NCBI GenBank assembly: GCA_001556995.1
Contig: LSKF01000163.1
Coordinates: 62,001 to 126,000, forward strand
Direction of reading: 5' to 3'
DNA length: 64,000 bases
Source of the DNA: Erythrobacteraceae bacterium CCH12-C2
GTDB lineage: Bacteria; Pseudomonadota; Alphaproteobacteria; Sphingomonadales; Sphingomonadaceae
Shown here: in pieces, positions 39,490 through 48,149 of the stretch
How the letters are laid out: each line of letters starts with the position of its first letter
Position numbering within the stretch: position 1 is the first letter of the stretch
The notes under the pieces: generated by a model
The model's input: only the letters and a program-made list of their open reading frames with translations
Told to the model about the DNA's origin: nothing
Databases searched by the model: none
Translations under genes and position numbers: made by a program

Positions 39490-41247
39490 ATGAATATCAA
39501 AATGATGAGCCAGCGCGCTGGCTTTGTCCTCATGGGTCTGCTCGGCCTTGCTATCGTCTTTGGCGCCTATGGCATCAACACAATCCGATTTGGCGGCGAG
39601 ATGCATCGGGTCAACCAGCAGCTCAATGATTTCAATGCCGATATCTTGCCGCCGCCGGAATATCTGGTTGAGTCTTACCTGATCGCCAATCTCGTGGCAC
39701 GCGCACCGGGGCGCTTGGATACCTTTGAGGGCAAGCTCAGCGAATTGAAGCGCCAATGGCGCGAGCGGGCGGACTATTGGGCGGCTTCCGATCTCGAGCT
39801 CGGCCTCAAGTCCGGGCTCGCCGAAACGGTGGCGCAGGACGGAACGGCCTTCTGGACGATTGTCGATGACCAACTTCTTCCTGCCGCCCGCGCAGGCGAT
39901 CCGGTCAGGGCATCCCGCGCGCTGGCCCAGCTGGACGCCGTCTATGAACGTCACCGCACCCGGATCGATGCGCTGGTCGCCGGGGCGGCCGATAAACAAG
40001 CGGTGCTGGCCACATCCGCCTCGCAAACGCTCACGGCGATCTATCTCGGACTTGGCATCGTGGTGCTGGTGGCGCTCGCAGGGATTGGCGGCGCGCTGGC
40101 AATCTTGCGGCGCAAGGTCATCGACCCGCTGGCCAGCACCGCCGATACGATGCAGCGAATGGCGGACGGCGATCTCGAAGCTGGCAAGCGCGTGGATCAC
40201 AGCGCTGACGAAATCGGCACAATGACCCGGGCGATCGAGGTGTTCCGCCAAAGCGCGATGGACGCAAGGGCTGCCGATGCCGAACGCAAACGGATCGTGG
40301 GTGTTCTCAGCGAAAAGCTCAGCGCGATGGCAGGGGGCGATCTCGACCATCCGATCGAGGGGTTCTTTGCCGAAACCTACAAGGGTATTCGCATGGACTT
40401 CAACCAGGCGCAGGCGGCCTTGCGCGATGTCATTCATTCCGTGGTGGAATCGGCCGATGCGATCGATCGCAGCGCCGGTGAGGTGAACGACGCTGCGGCA
40501 GACCTTTCGGAGCGCACGGCGCCTCAGGCCGCGACGCTCGAAGAGACCGCGGCCGCGCTCCAGCGCACCAATTCCGGCATTCAGGCGAGTTCGACCCTTG
40601 CGCAGGAAACCAACACCGAAGTCGCACTTGCCCGGCAAAACGTGACCCGCAACCGTGAACTGGTCGAGACGGCGGTTGACGCCATGGGACAGATCCAGGC
40701 CTCCTTTGCCGAGGTTTCGAATATCACTGCCCTGATCCAGAACATTGCCTTCCAGACCAACATCCTCGCGCTCAACGCCGGGGTTGAGGCGACCCGTGCG
40801 GGGGAAGCGGGCAAGGGCTTTATCGTGGTCGCCAACGAAGTGCGCGCCCTGGCCCAGCGGTCATCCGAGGCGGTGACGGCGATCCAGGACTTGATGATCA
40901 AGAGCGCCGGCAGCATCAACGAAGGGTCGCAGCGTGTTGCCTCTTCGGGCAATGCGCTGAAGGAGATGATTGAGATCATCGACCGCGTCAGTGACCGGGT
41001 CGAGAAGCTGGCGGCGGCTTCCAAGGTTCAGGCCGACCATCTCAACGAAGTGAATGTCGCGGTGGCCGAACTGGAACGCGACACGCAGCAGAATGCCGCC
41101 ATGGCGGAGCAGTCAAGCGCTGCAAGCGAACTCTTGAAGCAAGAGGTATCGCGGCTGAACGAGCAAACTGCGATGTTCTCGCGTTCAGGTCGCCCAGCCC
41201 GCGGGGAAAGCCCCGTCGCTCCCGCGGAGTGGCGACGCTACGGGTAA
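39490..41247 (+). CDS. Methyl-accepting chemotaxis protein
   Basis: 585-residue membrane chemoreceptor. The first membrane segment lies at about 10-28, followed by a helical periplasmic domain of about 150 residues with no recognised ligand pocket. The second membrane segment is at about 183-203, then a HAMP domain (RRKVIDPLASTADTMQRMADGDLEA), a second HAMP-like unit (LSEKLSAMAGGDLDHPI) and the signalling hairpin with NIAFQTNILALNAGVEATRAGEAGKGF. It has an extended C-terminus but no receptor pentapeptide. The start MNIKMMSQ follows AGAGAACGGAA. It sits between the two operator-bearing promoters and might sense the same substrate. Confidence 0.92.
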   Translation: MNIKMMSQRAGFVLMGLLGLAIVFGAYGINTIRFGGEMHRVNQQLNDFNADILPPPEYLVESYLIANLVARAPGRLDTFEGKLSELKRQWRERADYWAASDLELGLKSGLAETVAQDGTAFWTIVDDQLLPAARAGDPVRASRALAQLDAVYERHRTRIDALVAGAADKQAVLATSASQTLTAIYLGLGIVVLVALAGIGGALAILRRKVIDPLASTADTMQRMADGDLEAGKRVDHSADEIGTMTRAIEVFRQSAMDARAADAERKRIVGVLSEKLSAMAGGDLDHPIEGFFAETYKGIRMDFNQAQAALRDVIHSVVESADAIDRSAGEVNDAAADLSERTAPQAATLEETAAALQRTNSGIQASSTLAQETNTEVALARQNVTRNRELVETAVDAMGQIQASFAEVSNITALIQNIAFQTNILALNAGVEATRAGEAGKGFIVVANEVRALAQRSSEAVTAIQDLMIKSAGSINEGSQRVASSGNALKEMIEIIDRVSDRVEKLAAASKVQADHLNEVNVAVAELERDTQQNAAMAEQSSAASELLKQEVSRLNEQTAMFSRSGRPARGESPVAPAEWRRYG

Positions 41248-41358
41248 TCGACCTCAAGCCCCGCTAGCCCGCCAAAGTCCCTCCCAAACCGAGCTGATGC
41301 GGCTCTTGCCCATGCCTGGAGCCCGACTTGCGTGGCCAAGCCGCCACACTCCCATATT

Positions 41359-41390
41359 TTCGCATATCGAAGTTGACTTCGCATTGCGAA
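41359..41390. promoter_or_regulatory. Doubled palindromic operator B (IclR-type candidate)
   Basis: Pattern TTCG-N5-CGAA-N6-TTCG-N5-CGAA with N6 = GTTGAC, the same architecture and near-identical centre as site 37301-37332. TTGACT (41373-41378) can serve as -35 with TAACCC 17 bp further as a weak -10, so a bound protein would cover the core promoter of the TonB receptor operon. Confidence 0.72.
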
Positions 41391-41463
41391 TTTCCTAACC
41401 CGATATCGGGAGGGATCGCCAATAAGAGCGACGCGCAATGGCGCGCCCACAGGGGAGAGAGAT

Positions 41464-43680
41464 ATGACGTTTTCGGGCATGAACCGTGCGGCGCGCACGC
41501 TGCTGAGCACCACCGCGCTTACTGCCGCTACGCTCGCCGCCGCGCCGCTCGCCGCGCAAGAGGCGGCAAGGCAGGCTGAGGAAGCCGAAGACCCGGGCAT
41601 CGTCGTCACCGCGTTGCGCCGTTCGGGAACCTTGCAGGATACGCCCGCTGCCGTGACCGCCTTTGATTCGCAGGCGATCATCAACGCCGGGATCGAGCGT
41701 CCGGCTGATTTCATCGCGCTGACCCCGAACGTCACGCTGGTCGAAACCCAGAACGCGGGCAATGCCTTCGTCATCATTCGCGGGATCACGCAGAACCGCA
41801 ATTCCGAGCCTTCGGTCGCCGTGATTGTAGACGGGGTGCAGCAAGTAAACCCCGCACAATTCAACCAGGATCTGTTCGATATCGAGCAGATCGAAGTGCT
41901 CAAGGGGCCGCAGGGCGGTCTCTATGGTCGCAACGCCATCGGCGGGGCGATCATCATTTCCACCAAGAAGCCGACCGACGAATTCGCGGGCAACATCACC
42001 GCCGGGATCGACAATGGTTTTGGCTATTTCCTGCGCGGCGGGATCAGCGGGCCTTTGGCTGAGAACGTCAAGTTCCGGGTCGCGGGCTCGTATTACAACA
42101 CCGATGGCTTCATCCCGAACACCTTCCTTGGCGAGGATGCCGACCCGGTCGAGGATTTCTCCTTGCGCGGCAATCTGCTCGTGGAAGCGACCGACCGGCT
42201 GACCTTCGACCTGCGCGGTTCGGTGAACAAGCTGCGCACGCAGGGGCTCTATTACAACATCGTCGCCGATGTGAACGACATCGCCGATGTGCGGGTCAAC
42301 AATCCCGGTCAGAACGATCGTGACATCTACAACCTCGCGCTCAAGATCGAATATGCCGGGGACAATGCGGTGTTCACCTCGGTGTCGTCCTACGACACGC
42401 TTGAGGAAGTCCTCACCGGCGACGCTTTCGACTTCCTGCCGATCCCCGACAGCTTCTTCTTCAACCTGTTCGAGCAGATCTTCGGTGCGGGCAACGGCTT
42501 CGATCTCAACCAGAGCCAGTTCCTCGATGTGGAGGCCTTCAGCCAGGAAGTGCGCCTCGCCTCGCCCGAGGATGGCCGCAAGTTCAACTGGATGGTCGGC
42601 GGCTATCTGGTCGATACCGAGCGCTTCATCTCGACCGGCAACATGATCGACACCGGCAACGGCGTCTTCCCGGTGTTCCGCACCCCCTCGACCAACCCGC
42701 TGAACCCGCAGTTCAGCTTCCTGTCGGACGGGCAGGACAACTTTGCCTGGGCGCTGTTTGCCAATGCGGGGTATGAATTCACCGACCAGTTTCGGGTCGA
42801 TGCTTCGCTGCGCTATGACCGCGACAAGCGCGAGCAGACCACGCTGACCCCGCAGGGGTTCCTGCCGGTGGTACCGGGCGTGCCGCAGGCGCTGAGCGGC
42901 GAAGTGCGCACAGTGACTTTCGATGACTGGCAGCCCAAGCTAACCCTGACCTACGAGCCGAGCCCGGATCTCACCATCTATGGCGGCTACAGCCGCGGCT
43001 TCCGCTCAGGCGGATTCAACCAGACAGGCGTCGGCGCGGAAGCGGTCAACAACGGCATCGTCGGCGTGGGCGACATCTTCCAGGCCGAAACCGCCGACAC
43101 CTTCGAAATCGGCGCCAAGGGCCAGATCGGTCCCGTGCGGCTGGCGGGCGCGGCCTACACCACGCTGTCGAAGAACAGCTATTTCTTCGTCTTTCTCGCC
43201 CAGTCCTCGACCCAGAACCTCGGCAACATTCCCGAGACCCGGATCAACGGCTTCGAGCTGGAAGCAACCGCGCGGGTGGCCCCGTTCTTTGACATCAACG
43301 CCGCGATCGGGGTGACCGACAGCGAGATCAAGGAATTCGCCGACCCATCCGTGATCGGCAACGAAGCCCCGCAGATCTCGCGCTACACCTTCAACCTTGG
43401 CATGCAATACGCCGGGCCGATTTCAGACAGCGTCGATGGTCTTTTCCGCATCGATTACCGCCGCACCGGCAAGACCTGGTGGGAGCCGTTCAACACCACC
43501 GTGCGCAATCCGGTCGACATCGTCGATGCGCGCGCCGGGGTGACCTTTGACGGTGTTTCGATCACGGCCTTTGCCGCCAACCTGTTTGACGAGACCTACA
43601 ACGCCGAATTCTCGCCCGGCGGTTTCGTGTTCCGGGCTCGTCCGGCACGCTACGGGCTGGAAATCGGCACCAAGTTCTAA
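41464..43680 (+). CDS. TonB-dependent outer-membrane receptor
   Basis: 738-residue receptor with a signal peptide ending near AAPLAAQ. A plug domain follows (GIVVTALRRSGTLQDTPAAVTAF as TonB-box region, FIIRG-like VIIRGITQNRN, VIVDGVQQVNP, IEVLKGPQGGLYGRNAIGGAI), then a beta-barrel ending in RPARYGLEIGTKF with terminal Phe. It is of the sphingomonad type that takes up diverse organic compounds rather than a clear siderophore receptor. First gene of a five-gene rightward cluster; the ribosome binding site GGGGAGAGAG precedes the ATG. Confidence 0.93.
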   Translation: MTFSGMNRAARTLLSTTALTAATLAAAPLAAQEAARQAEEAEDPGIVVTALRRSGTLQDTPAAVTAFDSQAIINAGIERPADFIALTPNVTLVETQNAGNAFVIIRGITQNRNSEPSVAVIVDGVQQVNPAQFNQDLFDIEQIEVLKGPQGGLYGRNAIGGAIIISTKKPTDEFAGNITAGIDNGFGYFLRGGISGPLAENVKFRVAGSYYNTDGFIPNTFLGEDADPVEDFSLRGNLLVEATDRLTFDLRGSVNKLRTQGLYYNIVADVNDIADVRVNNPGQNDRDIYNLALKIEYAGDNAVFTSVSSYDTLEEVLTGDAFDFLPIPDSFFFNLFEQIFGAGNGFDLNQSQFLDVEAFSQEVRLASPEDGRKFNWMVGGYLVDTERFISTGNMIDTGNGVFPVFRTPSTNPLNPQFSFLSDGQDNFAWALFANAGYEFTDQFRVDASLRYDRDKREQTTLTPQGFLPVVPGVPQALSGEVRTVTFDDWQPKLTLTYEPSPDLTIYGGYSRGFRSGGFNQTGVGAEAVNNGIVGVGDIFQAETADTFEIGAKGQIGPVRLAGAAYTTLSKNSYFFVFLAQSSTQNLGNIPETRINGFELEATARVAPFFDINAAIGVTDSEIKEFADPSVIGNEAPQISRYTFNLGMQYAGPISDSVDGLFRIDYRRTGKTWWEPFNTTVRNPVDIVDARAGVTFDGVSITAFAANLFDETYNAEFSPGGFVFRARPARYGLEIGTKF

Positions 43681-43693
43681 GGGGTAAGACGCG

Positions 43694-44296
43694 ATGACCA
43701 AGGTGCTGGTGCTCTATTATTCGAGCTATGGCCATATCGAGGCAATGGCCGCTGCCGTGGCCGAAGGCGCGGCCAGCGTCCCCGGCACCGAGGTTTTTGT
43801 GAAGCGCGTTCCCGAGTTGGTGGCCGATGAGGTTGCCAAGGGTGCCGGGATGAAGCTCGATCAGTCAGCACCGATTGCGACCCCGGCTGAACTGGCCGAT
43901 TACGATGCGATCATCTTCGGCACCCCCACCCGTTTCGGCAATATGGCAGCGCAGATGCGCAACTTCCTCGATCAGACTGGCGGGCTGTGGTTCACCAAGG
44001 CGCTGGTGGGCAAGGTCGGCTCCGTGTTCGTCTCCACCGCTAGCCAGCACGGCGGGCAGGAGACGACCATCACCTCGTTCCACACCACGCTGCTGCATCA
44101 CGGCATGGTGATTGTGGGCCTGCCCTACACCTTTGCGGGCAATGCCGAGATGAATGAGATCAGCGGCGGCACCCCCTATGGCGCGAGCACATTGGCGGGT
44201 AATGACGGCAGCCGCATGCCGAGCGACAACGAGCTGGCCGGTGCGCACTTTCAGGGCGCGCACGTTGCGGCGATCGCTGCCAAGCTGGCTGCCTGA
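43694..44296 (+). CDS. wrbA: NAD(P)H:quinone oxidoreductase, WrbA family
   Basis: Flavodoxin-fold FMN enzyme of 200 residues, two-electron reduction of quinones. FMN-binding [12 protein letters not shown] near residue 9, [25 protein letters not shown] and [12 protein letters not shown] are diagnostic. Placed 13 bases after the TonB receptor gene; in a catabolic cluster it could reduce a quinone formed from a hydroquinone or catechol substrate. Confidence 0.93.
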   Translation: MTKVLVLYYSSYGHIEAMAAAVAEGAASVPGTEVFVKRVPELVADEVAKGAGMKLDQSAPIATPAELADYDAIIFGTPTRFGNMAAQMRNFLDQTGGLWFTKALVGKVGSVFVSTASQHGGQETTITSFHTTLLHHGMVIVGLPYTFAGNAEMNEISGGTPYGASTLAGNDGSRMPSDNELAGAHFQGAHVAAIAAKLAA

Positions 44297-44325
44297 CACA
44301 TTTAGGGACCGACGGAGAGAGCACG

Positions 44326-44871
44326 ATGACGAAAATTCTGGCCAACCGCCTCCACCACACCGCCTATGTGACCAAGGACCTCGAAGCCACCCGCGCCTTT
44401 TATGAAGACGTGCTCGGCTTCCCGCTGATGGCGACCTATTGTGAAAAGGACGAGCTGTTCGGCAAGGAGCGCGTCTATTGCCACGTGTTCTTCGAACTCG
44501 CCGATGGCAGCGCGCTGGCGTTCTTCCAGTTTGCCGACCCGGAAGATCAGGCTGAATTCGGGCCTGACATTCCTTCCAGCCCCTTCATCCACATCGCACT
44601 TCAAGTGGACAAGGACGCGCAGGACGAACTGGCGCGCCGCATCGCCGCCGCCGGGATCGTGGAGCCGCAGACCTATGTGCTGGAGCACGGCTACTGCAAG
44701 TCGCTCTATGTCACCGACCCCAATGGGATGATCCTTGAATTCACCCATGATGACCCGCGCGCCGAACCGCTCGACGCTGAGCGTCGCGGCAGCGCCCACG
44801 CCGAACTCGCGCGCTGGCTGGCGGGCGATCACCACAACAACAATCCCTTCCGCGCCGCCGAAGCGGCGTGA
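44326..44871 (+). CDS. VOC-family metalloenzyme (ring-cleavage dioxygenase/glyoxalase-like)
   Basis: 181-residue vicinal-oxygen-chelate protein. The metal triad of the fold is visible: His10 or His11 in RLHHTAYVTKD, His89 in FIHIALQV and Glu138 in NGMILEFTHDD. Such proteins cleave catechols, isomerise thiol adducts or bind metals without catalysis. The length fits a single two-motif unit rather than the ~300-residue extradiol dioxygenases. The stop overlaps a possible GTG start of the next gene. Confidence 0.85.
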   Translation: MTKILANRLHHTAYVTKDLEATRAFYEDVLGFPLMATYCEKDELFGKERVYCHVFFELADGSALAFFQFADPEDQAEFGPDIPSSPFIHIALQVDKDAQDELARRIAAAGIVEPQTYVLEHGYCKSLYVTDPNGMILEFTHDDPRAEPLDAERRGSAHAELARWLAGDHHNNNPFRAAEAA

Positions 44872-44894
44872 GGGACGGGAGGGACGCGCTCGAC

Positions 44895-45743
44895 ATGCTT
44901 GCCGCGCGCGTCCCTTCTGCCCCTGACCTGTGGCATGGCGAGGTCGCCGTGCGTGATCTTTGGCACGGCGAGGTCGCCGTGCAGGGCGGCCACCTGCCGA
45001 TTGTCATGGCGGGTGAAGGCGCGCCGCTGATCCTGCTCCACGGCTGGACGCTCGATCACCGCATGTGGGCCCCGCAGGTGGCGGGGCTGGCGAACCAGCA
45101 TTTCCTCGTCATGCCCGACCGTCGCGGCTGCGGGCGGGCGACCGCGCCGCCTGATCTCGCGCGTGAGGCGGAGGATGTGATCGCGATTGCCGATTTCCTA
45201 GGATTTGACCGTTTCGCCGTGCTCGGGCTGTCCCGCGGCGCGGTGGTCGCGCTGGATGTCGCACGGCGCTATGGTTCGCGGATCACCGGGCTGGTGGTCT
45301 CAGGCGCGCCGCTGCCTGCGCTGGTGGAGCGCGAGGAGGTGATTGACCTCGATCGCTTTCGGGCGCTCGCCGCCGGGGGCGATCTTGCCGGGTTCAGGCA
45401 GGAATGGGCACAGCACCCGCTGATGCGCACCCACTCGCCCGAAGCCGCCGCGCTCGCTGCCGCGATCTTGGCCGATTACGACGGGCGCGATCTGCTGGCT
45501 GGGAGCGGCGAGGTGCCGGGCTTGCCGCGCGAAGTGCTGGCGATGCTCTCCATGCCGGTGCTGAGCATGATCGGCGCACATGACACCCCCTGGCGGCGCG
45601 CCTGCGCGCGGGCGCTTGGCGCTGTCGCACCGCGCGCGCGGGCGCTGGAAATTCCCGCCGCGGGCCATCTCGCCAACGCCGACAACCTCGACGCCTTCAA
45701 CGCCGCCGTCGCCGCCTTCCTCAACCCAAGGGCCTCCGCATGA
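44895..45743 (+). CDS. Alpha/beta-fold hydrolase
   Basis: 282-residue serine hydrolase. Oxyanion segment LLHGWTLDHRMW, nucleophile elbow GLSRGAV, acid in IGAHDTPW and histidine in AAGHLANADN complete the triad. It may cleave a C-C or ester bond after ring opening. A GTG at 44868 overlapping the VOC gene is an alternative start; the ATG at 44895 has GGGAGGGA well placed before it. The N-terminus contains an exact-frame tandem duplication (LWHGEVAV twice). The stop overlaps the next start in an ATGA. Confidence 0.87.
   Translation: MLAARVPSAPDLWHGEVAVRDLWHGEVAVQGGHLPIVMAGEGAPLILLHGWTLDHRMWAPQVAGLANQHFLVMPDRRGCGRATAPPDLAREAEDVIAIADFLGFDRFAVLGLSRGAVVALDVARRYGSRITGLVVSGAPLPALVEREEVIDLDRFRALAAGGDLAGFRQEWAQHPLMRTHSPEAAALAAAILADYDGRDLLAGSGEVPGLPREVLAMLSMPVLSMIGAHDTPWRRACARALGAVAPRARALEIPAAGHLANADNLDAFNAAVAAFLNPRASA
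44926..44985. repeat. 30-bp in-frame tandem duplication
   Basis: Two adjacent 30-bp copies encoding DLWHGEVAVR and DLWHGEVAVQ, about 26 of 30 bases identical, inside the start of the hydrolase gene. Differences are mostly silent, so the duplication is not brand new. Confidence 0.75.
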
Positions 45744-46867
45744 CCGCCAATCGCTTCCTCACCACCCATGTCGGCAGCCTGCCGCGCCCTGAAGCCCTGC
45801 TCGATCTGGTGTTCAAGCGCGAAGGCGGCGAAGCGGTGGCCGAGGCCGATTTCGACGCGGCGGTGGAGGAAGCGACCGCCTATGTCATCAAGCGCCAGAT
45901 CGAAGCCGGGATCAGCATCGTCAATGATGGCGAACAGTCCAAGCCCAGCTACGCCACCTATATCAAGCACCGCCTTTCGGGCTTTGGCGGCGAGGCGGGG
46001 CAGTATGAATTTGCTGACTTGGAGGCCTTCCCCGGTGCTAAGGCGCAGGTGTTCGGCAACAAGGGCCGCGCCAAGCGTTCCGCCCCCGCCTGCACCGCGC
46101 CGATCACCGTCATCGACATGGAAGCCCCCCGGATCGACGCCGAGCGCCTCGTCCGGCTCGCCAATGGCCACGCCACCTTCATGTCCGCCGCCTCGCCCGG
46201 CGTGACCGCGCTGTTCTTTCCCAACCAGTACTACGCCAGCGACGAGGAATATGCCTTCGCCCTCGCCGAAGGACTGCGCCACGAATACGAGACCATCGCA
46301 GCCGCTGGCATCACCTTGCAGGTCGACTGCCCCGATCTGGCCATGGGCCGCCACGTGCAGTTCACCCACCTCAGCCTTGAGGAATTCCGCAAGCGCATCG
46401 GCATGAACATCGCCGCGCTCAACCACGCGCTCCAGAACATCCCCGCCGAACAGCTGCGGATGCACCTGTGCTGGGGCAACTACCCCGGTCCGCACCATTG
46501 CGACGTGGCGCTCGGCGAGATCGCCGACATTGTCTGGACCGCCAAGCCGCAGACCGTGCTGCTCGAAGGTGCCAACCCCCGGCATGCGCACGAATTCGCC
46601 TTCTTCGAAAAGCACCCGCTGCCCGAAGGCAAGATCCTGTGCCCCGGCATGGTCGAGCCGCAGAGCCCCTATATCGAGCACCCCGAACTCATCGCCCAAC
46701 GCATCGGCCGCTATGCCGACCTCTTGGGCCGCGAGCGGGTGATGGCCGGGGTGGATTGCGGCTTTTCGGTCCATGCGGGCAGCAACGCGCTTGATCCCGA
46801 AATCGTCTGGGCCAAGCTTGCCGCGCTCGCCGAAGGCGCAGCCATCGCCAGCGCCAAGTATTTCTGA
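45740..46867 (+). CDS. Cobalamin-independent methionine synthase (MetE C-terminal domain)-like methyltransferase
   Basis: 375-residue TIM-barrel protein of the MetE/UROD superfamily, without the MetE N-terminal domain. The zinc set is visible: His242 and Cys244 in RMHLCWGNY, Glu276 in VLLEGAN and Cys340 in GVDCGF. It starts TTHVGSLPRP as in the family. Relatives act as methionine synthase core enzymes, or as alkyl transferases to small thiols (epoxyalkane:coenzyme M transferase). Because a full metF-metH set exists at 17302-21998, this gene is more likely catabolic, moving an alkyl or methyl group from the cluster's substrate to a thiol. Confidence 0.85.
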   Translation: MTANRFLTTHVGSLPRPEALLDLVFKREGGEAVAEADFDAAVEEATAYVIKRQIEAGISIVNDGEQSKPSYATYIKHRLSGFGGEAGQYEFADLEAFPGAKAQVFGNKGRAKRSAPACTAPITVIDMEAPRIDAERLVRLANGHATFMSAASPGVTALFFPNQYYASDEEYAFALAEGLRHEYETIAAAGITLQVDCPDLAMGRHVQFTHLSLEEFRKRIGMNIAALNHALQNIPAEQLRMHLCWGNYPGPHHCDVALGEIADIVWTAKPQTVLLEGANPRHAHEFAFFEKHPLPEGKILCPGMVEPQSPYIEHPELIAQRIGRYADLLGRERVMAGVDCGFSVHAGSNALDPEIVWAKLAALAEGAAIASAKYF

Positions 46868-46916
46868 CAATTGCGCGCTTGCCGCTGGCCCCGCAGCGGC
46901 GCTAACAGCTTGAGCC

Positions 46917-47888
46917 ATGGCGACCAAGCAACTCCGCTGCACGCTCCATGCGCTGGTGGTGCAAAACGGCATCGTTGCCGAGATTCCGCCCCAGGATGTG
47001 GCGAGCTATAGCGGTCCCGGTTTTGTGTGGCTGCATGTCGAAGGGGCGGGCCACGCCAGCATCACCGATCTACCTGTTTATGTCCCGCCCATGGCGGCAA
47101 ACGCGCTGCTGGCGAGCGAAACCCGCCCGCGCTGCGATGAGGTCGATCAGGCCGCACTGATCAACTTGCGCGGCACCGCGGCGGACACGATGCAAGACAG
47201 CGACGGGCTGGTCTCGATCCGGGTGTGGGTCGAGGGCAAGCGGGTGACTTCGGTCAGCCGCCACCGCTTGGCAGCGCTTAGCAAGGTCGAAGAGGCAATG
47301 CGGGCCGGCCGCCTCACCGATGGCGGCGATTTTGTGTCGGCGCTGGCGCAGGCGATTTCGACCGAGCTTGACCCACAGGTAGCTGAGATGGGCGACCAGC
47401 TCGACGACTGCGAGGAGATGCTCGACGGCGGTGACATCTACGCGCTGCGCCGCCAGATCGCGCGGCTGCGCAATCAGGCGATTGTGCTGCGGCGGTTCGT
47501 TGCGCCGGACCGCAATGCCTTGGCCGAGATGGCGCAGCTCGAATTCGAATGGATCAGCAAGGACGACCGGCTCCACCTGCGCGAAGCGGCCGACCGCTTT
47601 GCCCGGATGGCGGAGGAATTGGAATCCGTGCGCGAACGCGCGGCGCTGCTCCACGAACAGCTGACCGATCTGCGCGCCGAAATGGTCGACCGCCGCTCCT
47701 TGGCGATTGCCGTGGTCGCGTTCATTTTCCTGCCCCTGACCTTCATCACCGGCCTTTTGGGGATGAATGTCGAAGGCATCCCCTTTGCTCACTATCCGTG
47801 GGCGTTTTGGGGGGTCGTCGCGTTCTGTCTTGCGGTGGGAATGGCGGTGCTGGGTTGGTTTGCGCTTCGCCAATGGCTCAATGATTGA
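46917..47888 (+). CDS. CorA/ZntB-family divalent metal transporter
   Basis: 323-residue protein with a large cytoplasmic N-terminal domain, a long helical stalk (coiled-coil region about 200-260) and two C-terminal membrane helices. The pore signature GMN is in TGLLGMNVEGIPF before the last helix. Members carry Mg2+ or export/import Zn2+ (ZntB); the short loop does not settle which. Transcribed alone after the MetE-like gene, 49 bp apart. Confidence 0.9.
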   Translation: MATKQLRCTLHALVVQNGIVAEIPPQDVASYSGPGFVWLHVEGAGHASITDLPVYVPPMAANALLASETRPRCDEVDQAALINLRGTAADTMQDSDGLVSIRVWVEGKRVTSVSRHRLAALSKVEEAMRAGRLTDGGDFVSALAQAISTELDPQVAEMGDQLDDCEEMLDGGDIYALRRQIARLRNQAIVLRRFVAPDRNALAEMAQLEFEWISKDDRLHLREAADRFARMAEELESVRERAALLHEQLTDLRAEMVDRRSLAIAVVAFIFLPLTFITGLLGMNVEGIPFAHYPWAFWGVVAFCLAVGMAVLGWFALRQWLND

Positions 47889-48149
47889 GCTACGCCGGGA
47901 TTTTGCGCGGATCGCCGCAGTGCAAACGGGAGTTGATCGCAGCGAGCCATTCCCGGCAATGGTTCGCTCCGTCCAGAGGTGACTTCGCGCCCATATAGCG
48001 GTGTCTCAGCATGTCTTTCTTGGCGACGCCCCCAAGTCTGTCATGTGCACTTCCGCCGCGGGAGCCTCACTCCTCGCCTTCCTCCCGATCTTGTAGCGAT
48101 TGGTGTCCGGCTTTATGGATCCTGCGGGCGTGGGAAGGAGAAACGGGTG

